A stretch of 64,000 bases of DNA from contig NZ_SNYO01000003.1 of the NCBI RefSeq assembly GCF_004363095.1, positions 682,001-746,000 of the forward strand, in the 5' to 3' direction. The notes under the pieces were generated by a model, which worked only from the letters and a program-made list of their open reading frames with translations, made no database searches and had not been told where the DNA came from. The DNA comes from Actinomycetospora succinea (GTDB taxonomy: Bacteria; Actinomycetota; Actinomycetes; Mycobacteriales; Pseudonocardiaceae). Of this stretch, positions 57,118 through 64,000 are shown in pieces. The position numbers and the translations under genes were made by a program. Position 1 is the stretch's first letter, and the number at the start of each line of letters is the position of its first letter.

Positions 57118-60100
57118 CCGCGACCGTCGACGCCCCCACGTCGTTCGACCTCTGCGGCCCGCTGCCCACCGGCACCACGGTGCTCGAGGCCAGCGCCGGC
57201 ACCGGCAAGACGTTCACGATCGCCGCGCTCGCGGCCCGCTACGTCGCCGAGGGCCACGCGACGCTGCCCCAGGTCATGCTCGTGACCTTCGGCCGCGAGG
57301 CCACCCGTGAGCTGCGCGAACGCGTCCGCGAGCGCTTCGTCCGCACCGAGCGGGGGCTGGCCGACCCGGCGACGGCGCGGCGTGACGACGGCGACCCCGT
57401 CACGCAGCTCCTCGCCGACGCCGACGACGACGTGGTCGCCCTCCGCCGCGCCCGCCTGACCGCGGCGCTCGCCGGGTTCGACGCCGCGACGATCGCGACG
57501 ACCCACCAGTTCTGCCAGGACATGCTCACCGGGCTCGGCATCGTCGGCGACACCGATCCCGACGGCACGTTCGTCGAGCGCATCGACGACGTGGTCACCG
57601 AGGTCGTCGACGACTTCTACCTGCGCAAGTACGCCGTGCCCGGCGCGCCCGCGCCCGACTTCGACCGGGCCGTCGCGCTCGAGATCGGGCGCTCCGTCGT
57701 CAACGACCCGTCGGCCGGGATCGCGCCGGAGAACGACATCCCGGGGCCCGCCGGGGCGCGCGCGTCGTTCGCCCGCGCGGTCCGCGCCGAGGTCGAGAAG
57801 CGCAAGCGCCGGCGGCGGCTGTTCACGTTCGACGACATGCTCACGCGGCTGCGCAACGCGCTCACCAACGCCCGGCTCGGCGAGGCGGCGTGCGCGCGGC
57901 TGCGCGAGCGCTTCTCGGTGGTGCTGGTCGACGAGTTCCAGGACACCGACCCCATCCAGTGGGAGATCCTGCGCGTCGCGTTCCACGGGCACAGCGCGCT
58001 GACCTTCATCGGCGACCCCAAGCAGGCGATCTACGCCTTCCGCGGCGCCGACGTCGTCAGCTACCTCCAGGCCGTCGACTCGGCGGGCACCAAGGCCGGG
58101 CTCGGGACCAACTGGCGCAGTGACGAGGCCCTGGTCCGCGCCCTCGACACGATCTTCAACGGCGCCGCGCTGGGCGATGAGAAGATCGTCGTGCCGCCGG
58201 TGGCATCCGCCCACCGGGAGCGCCGCCTGGTGGGGGCGCCGCGGCCGGCGCCGTTCCGGCTGCGGGTCATGCCCCGCGAGGGGCTGCGGAGCCGGTTCAG
58301 CAACAGCCTGCCGATCGTCGGCGGCGTGCGCGAGAAGGTCGCCACCGACCTCGCCGCCGACATCGCCGAGCTGGTCGCCGCCGACTCGCGCTGGGAGGAG
58401 GCCGGGCGCGCCGACCCGACCCTCGGGCCTGGCGACATCGCCGTGCTCGTGCGCACCAACGCCAACGCCAACCTCGTCCGCGAGGCCCTCACCGCGGTCG
58501 GCGTCCCGTCCGTCCTCGCGGGCGCCACCAGCGTGTTCACCACCGAGAGCGCCGAGGAGTGGCTGACGCTGCTCGAGGCCGTCGAGCAGCCCGGGCGCAC
58601 GGCGCGCGTGCGGGCGGCCGCGCTCACCGTGTTCCTCGGGCACGCCGCCGCCGACCTCGACGCGCACGCCGACGCGGTGCTGCCCGAGGTCGGCGCGTCG
58701 CTGCGGCGCTGGGGCGCGGTGCTGCACGACCGCGGGGTGGCGGCGTTCCTCGAGGCGGTCGCGGCGGAGACGGGGCTCGCCGCGCGGGTCCTCGCGCGCG
58801 TCGACGGCGAGCGCCGCATCACCGACGTCCGCCACATCGGCCAGGTCCTGCACGCCGCGGCGGTCGAGTCCCGGCTCGGTGTCGTCGCGCTCGTCGAGTG
58901 GCTGCGGGCCCGCATGGCCGAGGCCGCCGCGGGCACCGGCGAGCTGCGGCCCGAGCGCAGCAGGCGCCTCGAATCCGACGCCAGCGCGGTCCAGGTGCTC
59001 ACGATCCACAAGTGCAAGGGCCTCGAGTACCCGGTGGTCTACGTGCCGTTCGGGTGGGACCGGTGGGTCTCCGACGAGCCGAAGGTCGTCACCCACCACG
59101 ACCAGGCCGGGAAGCGGGTGCGCGCGGTCGGCGGCGACACCGACCCCGCCTGGCGCGACCACGTCGCGGCCGCCCGCGAGGAGGACGACGGCGAGGACCT
59201 GCGGCTGCTCTACGTCGCGCTGACCCGCGCGCAGGGGCAGGTCGTGTGCTGGTGGGCGCCGTCGACCAACACCCGGCCCTCTGCGGTGCACCGCCTGTTC
59301 GTCGGCCGGCCCGCGCCCGGCACCAGCCCCGACGGGTCCTACCCGGTGTGGGAGGACGTGCGGGTCCTCGCCCACCTCGAGGCGCTCGCGGACAGCGCCG
59401 ACGGGGACATCGCCGTCGAGCGGGTCGAGCCCCGCAGACCCGTCCCGTTCGTCCCGGCCGCGGCCGCCGCCCACGCTCTCGCCGCCGCTCCGTTCGACCG
59501 CCCCCTCGACCTCGCGTGGCGCCGCTCCTCGTACTCCTCGCTCACCGCCGGCGCCCACGGGCCGGGGCCGGTCGGCAGCGAGCCCGAGGAGCGCCGGCTC
59601 GCCGACGAGGCCGACCCCGAGGACGACGCGCCGCCGCCCCCCGCCGACGACGTGGCCCCGCTGCCCTCGCCGATGGCGGACCTCCCGGTCGGCGCGGCGT
59701 TCGGCACGCTCGTGCACTCCGTGCTCGAGACCGTCGACACCGGGAGCGGCGACGTCCACCGTGCGCTGCTCGAGGCCGCCGGAGCCGAGCTCGCCCACCG
59801 GCCGCACGCCGAGGTCGACGCCGTGACGCTCGCCGACGCGCTGCTCCCGGTCATGACGACGCCGCTGCCGGCCGGCGGGCCCGCCACGCTCGCCGCCGTC
59901 GCCCCGCGCGACCGGCTCGCCGAGCTCGACTTCGAGCTTCCCCTGGCCGGGGGCGACCGCACCCGCCCCGGCGCCGCGGCGGTGACGCTCGCCGACGTGG
60001 CCGCGCTGCTGCGCCGCCACCTGGCCGCCGACGACCCGCTCGTCGGCTACCCCGACGCCCTCGACCACCCCGGCGCCCACGGGCTGGGCGAGCAGGTCCT

Positions 60101-60509
60101 GCGCGGCTACCTCACGGGCAGCATCGACGGCGTGCTGCGCGGGCCCGACGGCCGCTTCGTCGTCGTCGACTACAAGACCAACTGGCTCGGGCCGATCGGG
60201 CCGACGGGACGGTCCCCGCTCACCGCCGCGCACTACGGGCCGACGGCGATGGCCACCGCGATGATCGCCGCGCACTATCCCCTGCAGGCGATCCTCTACG
60301 CGGTCGCGCTGCACCGCTTCCTGCGCTGGCGGCTGCGCGGCTACGACCCGCGGACCCACCTCGGCGGCGTGCTCTACCTGTTCCTGCGCGGCATGTGCGG
60401 CGCCGAGACCCCGGTCGTCGACGGCACGACGTGCGGCGTGTTCGCGTGGGACCCGCCGCCGGCGCTGGTCGTCGAGCTGTCCGCGCTGCTCGACGGGAGC
60501 ACCCGGTGA
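57114..60509 (+). CDS. recB: exodeoxyribonuclease V subunit beta (RecB)
   Basis: A 1131-residue UvrD-type helicase and nuclease. The Walker A is EASAGTGKTFTIAALAARY, Walker B VLVDEFQDTDPIQWE, motif III FIGDPKQAIYAFRGAD and motif V HKCKGLEYPVVYVPF. The C-terminal nuclease keeps the key Asp and Lys in VVVDYKTNWLG, after GSIDGVLRGPDGR, so it should cut DNA. As the 3'-5' motor and only nuclease of RecBCD, it resects double-strand breaks and degrades foreign linear DNA. Both junctions are 4-bp overlaps. Confidence 0.96.
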   Translation: MTATVDAPTSFDLCGPLPTGTTVLEASAGTGKTFTIAALAARYVAEGHATLPQVMLVTFGREATRELRERVRERFVRTERGLADPATARRDDGDPVTQLLADADDDVVALRRARLTAALAGFDAATIATTHQFCQDMLTGLGIVGDTDPDGTFVERIDDVVTEVVDDFYLRKYAVPGAPAPDFDRAVALEIGRSVVNDPSAGIAPENDIPGPAGARASFARAVRAEVEKRKRRRRLFTFDDMLTRLRNALTNARLGEAACARLRERFSVVLVDEFQDTDPIQWEILRVAFHGHSALTFIGDPKQAIYAFRGADVVSYLQAVDSAGTKAGLGTNWRSDEALVRALDTIFNGAALGDEKIVVPPVASAHRERRLVGAPRPAPFRLRVMPREGLRSRFSNSLPIVGGVREKVATDLAADIAELVAADSRWEEAGRADPTLGPGDIAVLVRTNANANLVREALTAVGVPSVLAGATSVFTTESAEEWLTLLEAVEQPGRTARVRAAALTVFLGHAAADLDAHADAVLPEVGASLRRWGAVLHDRGVAAFLEAVAAETGLAARVLARVDGERRITDVRHIGQVLHAAAVESRLGVVALVEWLRARMAEAAAGTGELRPERSRRLESDASAVQVLTIHKCKGLEYPVVYVPFGWDRWVSDEPKVVTHHDQAGKRVRAVGGDTDPAWRDHVAAAREEDDGEDLRLLYVALTRAQGQVVCWWAPSTNTRPSAVHRLFVGRPAPGTSPDGSYPVWEDVRVLAHLEALADSADGDIAVERVEPRRPVPFVPAAAAAHALAAAPFDRPLDLAWRRSSYSSLTAGAHGPGPVGSEPEERRLADEADPEDDAPPPPADDVAPLPSPMADLPVGAAFGTLVHSVLETVDTGSGDVHRALLEAAGAELAHRPHAEVDAVTLADALLPVMTTPLPAGGPATLAAVAPRDRLAELDFELPLAGGDRTRPGAAAVTLADVAALLRRHLAADDPLVGYPDALDHPGAHGLGEQVLRGYLTGSIDGVLRGPDGRFVVVDYKTNWLGPIGPTGRSPLTAAHYGPTAMATAMIAAHYPLQAILYAVALHRFLRWRLRGYDPRTHLGGVLYLFLRGMCGAETPVVDGTTCGVFAWDPPPALVVELSALLDGSTR

Positions 60510-62353
60510 CGGCCGACCTGCTCGCCGAGGACGGCATCCGGTTCGCCACCCGTGCCACCGGGCTGCTCGCGGCGTTCAACGAGCGCGGCGTCCTGGCCGC
60601 CACCGACGTGCACGTCGCCCGCCGTCTCGGTCTGCTCGGCGGCGAGGGCGACGAGCAGGTCCTGCTGGCCGCCGCGCTGGTCGTCCGGGCCCTGCGTGCC
60701 GGGTCGGTGTGCCTCGACCTCGCCGCCGTCGACCGCACCGTGCTGGCCGAGGGCGACGAGGTCGTCGACACCTCCGACCTGCCCTGGCCCGATCCGGCGC
60801 CGTGGACCGCGGCGTGCGCGGCGTCCCCGCTCGTCGGCGGCGACGACCAGGCGGGGACCGGGCGCCCGCTGCGCCTCGTCGACGGCCTGCTCTACCTCGA
60901 CCGCTACTGGCGCCAGGAGCAGCAGGTCCGCGACACGCTCGCCCGGCGCGCCGCCGCGCCCTCGCCGTCGGTCGACACCGACCGCCTGCGCGGCGCGCTC
61001 GACCGGCTCTACCCCGCGCACCCCGACGCGCCCGACGACGCCCAGCGCCGCGCGGTCGCGGTTTGCACGCTGCGCTGGACCAGCGTGCTCGCGGGCGGCC
61101 CGGGCACCGGCAAGACCACCACCGTCGCGACGCTGCTCGCGGTGCTGCGCGACCAGGACCCGAGCCTGCGGATCGCCCTCGCCGCGCCCACCGGCAAGGC
61201 GGCGGCCCGGATGCAGGAGGCGCTCGCCGAGGTCGACCTGCCCGACGCCGACCGCGCGCGCATCGCCGGGCTCTCGGCCTCCACCATCCACCGGCTGCTC
61301 GGGCCGATCCGCGGCTCCTCGCGGTTCCGCCACGACCGGCACCGGCACCTGCCCTTCGACGTGGTCGTCGTCGACGAGACCTCGATGGTGTCGCTGACGC
61401 TCATGGCGCGGCTGCTCGAGGCGGTCCGGCCCGACGCGCGCCTCGTGCTCGTCGGCGACCCGGACCAGCTCGCGTCGGTCGAGGCCGGCGCCGTCCTCGG
61501 CGACCTGGTCGCCGCCCCGGCCGACCCCGAGCCGGGGCTGGACCGGGCCCTCGAGCGCGTGGCTGCACCCGGGCCGCCGGTGCGCGGCGGGGTCACGGTG
61601 CTCGACCGGACCTGGCGCTTCCACGGCACGATCGCCCGGCTGGCGGGCGCGATCCGCGAGGGCGACGCCGACGAGGCCGTCGCGGCGCTGCGCGCCGGCG
61701 AGCACGACGTCGTGTTCGTCGAGGACAGCGACCTGACCACCCGCGACCCCGGCGGGCTGGCGGAGCTGCGCGAGGAGGTCGTCGGCAGCGCCGCGGAGAC
61801 CGAGCTCGCCGCCCTCGACGGCGACGCGGCCCTCGCGCTGGCGCGCCTCGACGAGCACCGCCTGCTGTGCGCGCACCGGCGCGGGCCGTACGGCGTGACC
61901 CGGTGGGCCGCCGACGTCGAGCGCTGGCTCCTCGAGGCCGGGCCCGTCGCCGACCGCGACGAGGAGTGGTACCCCGGCCGCCCGCTGCTCGTCACCGCCA
62001 ACGACCACGACCGCGGCATCTACAACGGCGACACCGGCGTGGTCATCGGGACGCCGCGCGGCCCACGGGCGGCGTTCGCGCGCGGCGGGGCGCCGGTGGA
62101 GATCGCGCCGAGCCTGCTGGACGGGATCGCCACCGTGTACGCGATGACCGTCCACCGGGCGCAGGGCAGCCAGTTCGCGCGGGTGTCGGTGGTCCTGCCG
62201 CCCGCCGAGTCACCGCTGCTGACCCGCGAGCTGCTCTACACCGCGGTCACCCGCGCGCGGGTCCGCGTCCGGCTCGTCGGCAGCGAGGAGGCCGTCCGCG
62301 CGGCGATCGCCCGGCCGATCGGTCGCGCCTCGGGGCTGCGGCGCGGTCTGTGA
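60506..62353 (+). CDS. recD: exodeoxyribonuclease V subunit alpha (RecD)
   Basis: A 615-residue superfamily 1B helicase, the 5'-3' motor of RecBCD. The N-terminal domain contacts RecC. The Walker A is AGGPGTGKTTTVATL, then APTGKAAARMQE, Walker B VVVDETSMVSLTLMARLL and VGDPDQLASVEAG. The C-terminal motif is MTVHRAQGSQFARV and LLYTAVTRARVRV. Length and motif order match RecD1 rather than RecD2. The GTG at 60506 overlaps recB. No terminator-like hairpin is evident in the 87 bp after the stop. Confidence 0.96.
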   Translation: MTADLLAEDGIRFATRATGLLAAFNERGVLAATDVHVARRLGLLGGEGDEQVLLAAALVVRALRAGSVCLDLAAVDRTVLAEGDEVVDTSDLPWPDPAPWTAACAASPLVGGDDQAGTGRPLRLVDGLLYLDRYWRQEQQVRDTLARRAAAPSPSVDTDRLRGALDRLYPAHPDAPDDAQRRAVAVCTLRWTSVLAGGPGTGKTTTVATLLAVLRDQDPSLRIALAAPTGKAAARMQEALAEVDLPDADRARIAGLSASTIHRLLGPIRGSSRFRHDRHRHLPFDVVVVDETSMVSLTLMARLLEAVRPDARLVLVGDPDQLASVEAGAVLGDLVAAPADPEPGLDRALERVAAPGPPVRGGVTVLDRTWRFHGTIARLAGAIREGDADEAVAALRAGEHDVVFVEDSDLTTRDPGGLAELREEVVGSAAETELAALDGDAALALARLDEHRLLCAHRRGPYGVTRWAADVERWLLEAGPVADRDEEWYPGRPLLVTANDHDRGIYNGDTGVVIGTPRGPRAAFARGGAPVEIAPSLLDGIATVYAMTVHRAQGSQFARVSVVLPPAESPLLTRELLYTAVTRARVRVRLVGSEEAVRAAIARPIGRASGLRRGL

Positions 62354-62440
62354 CGTTCACGCCGGTTTGACGTAGCGCCACCCGTATGGGCGAATCGTCC
62401 CCCTCGCGGGCGGGGACGCCCGCCGGCGGGAGGTGCGCGC

Positions 62441-63748
62441 ATGACGCCCGTGATCGTGTCGATCGTCGTGCTGGTGGCGATGTTCGTCATCGCGACGGTG
62501 CTGCCGGTGAACCTCGGCGCGCTCGGCTTCGTCGCCGCCGCCGGTGTGGGCGTGCTGCTCGCCGGGATGAGCCTCGACGACGTCCTCGCCGAGTTCCCGG
62601 GCGACCTGTTCCTCATCCTCGTCGGGCTGACCTACCTCTTCGCCGTCGCGCACCAGAACGGCACGGTCGACCTGCTCGTGCGCTGGTCGATGCGGCTCGT
62701 GCGCGGGCACCTCGTCGCCGCACCCTGGATCTTCTTCACGCTGTCCGCGGTGTTCTCGGCGATCGGGGCGCTGTTCGCGGTGGCGATCGTGGCGCCGCTG
62801 GCGATGCCGTTCGCCCGCCGCTACGGCGTGAACATGCTGCTCATGGGCATGATGGTGATCCACGGGTCGCTGGCGGGGGCGTTCTCGCCGATCAGCGTCT
62901 ACGGGACCTTCGTGGCCGGCGTCGTCGTGCCGACCGGCATCCCGTTCAGCGCGACGACGCTGTTCCTCGCTCCGCTCGTGATCAACGTGGTGATCGCCGG
63001 CGTGATCTTCGTGGTGCTCGGCGGCCGGTCGCTGACGGGCGTGAAGGTCGTCCACGCGGCGCCGACGGGCGCGGGCCGGCCGTCGGCAGGGGGTGACGCG
63101 GCGGTCGAGTCCGAGGACGAGGACCAGGACGCGGACCAGGCGCCGGTCGTCGGCAAGGCGCAGATCCTGACGCTCATCGGCATCCTCACCCTCGCCGTCG
63201 GCACGGTCGCGTTCGGCCTCGACGTCGGCGTGCTGTCGCTGGCGATCGCCGTGACCCTCGGGATCCTCTGCCCGGCCGGGCACCGCGAGGCGGCCAAGGG
63301 CATCGCCTGGTCGACGGTCCTACTGGTCTGCGGCGTGATCACGTACGTCGGCGTGCTCCAGGAGGCCGGCACGGTGGACGTCGTCGGCAACGGGATCGTG
63401 GCGCTCGGCGTGCCCCTGATCGCCGCGCTGCTGCTCTGCTACCTCGGCGGCGTGCTGTCGGCGTTCGCGTCGTCGGCGGGCATCCTCGGCGTCGCGATCC
63501 CGCTGGCGCTGCCGTTCCTGCAGCAGGGGTCGGTGAGCGCGATCGGGATGGTCGCGGCGCTGGCCGTGGCGAGCACGATCGTCGACGTCAGCCCGTTCTC
63601 CACCAACGGCGCGCTCGTGCTGGCGTCGACCCCGGAGGACATCGACCGGGAGGCCTTCTACCGCCGGATGCTCGTCTACAGCGGGATCGTCGTCGCGACG
63701 GGGCCGCTGCTGGCGTGGGCGCTGCTCGTCCTGCCCGGCTGGCTGTAG
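62441..63748 (+). CDS. SLC13/MatC-type dicarboxylate permease
   Basis: A 435-residue membrane protein with about 11-12 helices. It begins VIVSIVVLVAMFVIATVLP and contains MGMMVIHGSLAGAFSPISVYG in the first half and ASTIVDVSPFSTNGALVLAS in the second. These are the two re-entrant loops of the MatC/SLC13 ion transporter group. A cytosolic acidic linker (VESEDEDQDADQ) divides the halves. It likely imports C3-C4 dicarboxylates such as malonate. The ATG at 62441 follows GGGAGG. It is not linked to metabolic genes here. Confidence 0.9.
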   Translation: MTPVIVSIVVLVAMFVIATVLPVNLGALGFVAAAGVGVLLAGMSLDDVLAEFPGDLFLILVGLTYLFAVAHQNGTVDLLVRWSMRLVRGHLVAAPWIFFTLSAVFSAIGALFAVAIVAPLAMPFARRYGVNMLLMGMMVIHGSLAGAFSPISVYGTFVAGVVVPTGIPFSATTLFLAPLVINVVIAGVIFVVLGGRSLTGVKVVHAAPTGAGRPSAGGDAAVESEDEDQDADQAPVVGKAQILTLIGILTLAVGTVAFGLDVGVLSLAIAVTLGILCPAGHREAAKGIAWSTVLLVCGVITYVGVLQEAGTVDVVGNGIVALGVPLIAALLLCYLGGVLSAFASSAGILGVAIPLALPFLQQGSVSAIGMVAALAVASTIVDVSPFSTNGALVLASTPEDIDREAFYRRMLVYSGIVVATGPLLAWALLVLPGWL

Positions 63749-63786
63749 GGGTTCGACCGGCGCGGGGAGCCGGGTAGTCCGGTCCC

Positions 63787-64000
63787 ATGACCGAGGACAG
63801 CGCTGCCCGCCGGGCCCGCAACCCCGCCGCCGACCCGGACCACACGCCGGAGAAGCAGAGCGAGCTCAAGCTCAACGTCGGGATCGGCACGATCGGGACG
63901 ATCCTCTCGATCGGCGTCGCCCTGATCTTCTTCCTGGTGCTCGACGACGTCCTGTTCGGGATCGTCTTCGTCGTCGTCGCGGTCGTCGCCGCGGCGATCA
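63787..64000 (+). CDS. small membrane protein, cut by window end
   Basis: 71 codons are visible. A charged, disordered N-terminus (EDSAARRARNPAADPDHTPE) is followed by two hydrophobic segments (TIGTILSIGVALIFFLVL and IVFVVVAVVAAAI). It is not recognised. The ATG at 63787 lies 38 bp after the permease stop, so co-transcription is possible. Confidence 0.7.
   Translation, partial: MTEDSAARRARNPAADPDHTPEKQSELKLNVGIGTIGTILSIGVALIFFLVLDDVLFGIVFVVVAVVAAAI

Noticed and set aside
1..64000. tRNA, rRNA, transposase or integrase genes
   Set aside because: I looked for T-loop/CCA-like strings, conserved rRNA segments and DDE or recombinase motifs and found none that hold up.

Overview
The window is very GC-rich, with start codons split between ATG and GTG, many 4-nt ATGA/GTGA gene overlaps, a DUF3558 lipoprotein, WXG100-like proteins and a remnant of a mycofactocin-type SDR. 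This fits an actinobacterium, most likely of the Pseudonocardiales (Pseudonocardia or Actinomycetospora type); the placement is an inference from gene content. I saw no rRNA, tRNA, CRISPR array, insertion sequence or phage gene.

1-11.4 kb: an SDR cut by the window edge, two small unknown genes, then a probable defence island. A minus-strand operon (TerB-domain protein, BrxC/BrxD-type ATPase, large helicase fused to a DEDDh exonuclease) is divergent from a PLD-nuclease/helicase/DUF3427 protein. 11.4-16.5 kb: MOSC protein, a decayed SDR, a frame-shifted unknown gene, a paralogue of the small protein at 1.05 kb, a GH172 enzyme and a DUF4253 protein. 16-30 kb: mixed housekeeping and stress genes. 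These include two TetR/SDR-like divergent pairs with visible operators, stand-alone LigD phosphoesterase and polymerase domains, KptA, a P450, an FGGY kinase and an MFS transporter.

30.2-37.8 kb: a ten-gene plus-strand catabolic operon. It encodes an alpha/beta hydrolase, two MBL lactonase-like proteins, an SDR, two HIBADH-type dehydrogenases, a cupin, a PcaC-like and a tandem CMD protein, and an FCD/GntR regulator. Eight successive junctions overlap by exactly 4 nt. An MHS-type transporter is divergent from it. 37.9-44.4 kb: a GGDEF protein, then a second catabolic set on the minus strand: LysR, a MetE-like zinc methyltransferase, a FAH-fold hydrolase, a third MBL protein and an amidohydrolase. 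The substrates of both sets are unknown.

44.4-53 kb: a three-gene type VII-style toxin locus, SDR-QueA, a TipAL-like MerR regulator, a VC0807-like membrane protein, a two-component system, and a second WXG-like gene with a DUF3558 lipoprotein. 53-64 kb: a decayed quinone oxidoreductase, the recC-recB-recD operon, an SLC13 permease and a truncated membrane protein.

Two families of structured intergenic repeats stand out. One is a set of 46-bp near-perfect palindromes (24.49, 28.64 and 37.81 kb) with compensatory changes, two of them between convergent genes. The other is a multi-hairpin element (21.54, 23.07 and 23.14 kb) whose stems covary. Three genes are frame-disrupted (12.3, 13.2 and 53.2 kb), which could be real decay or sequencing errors.
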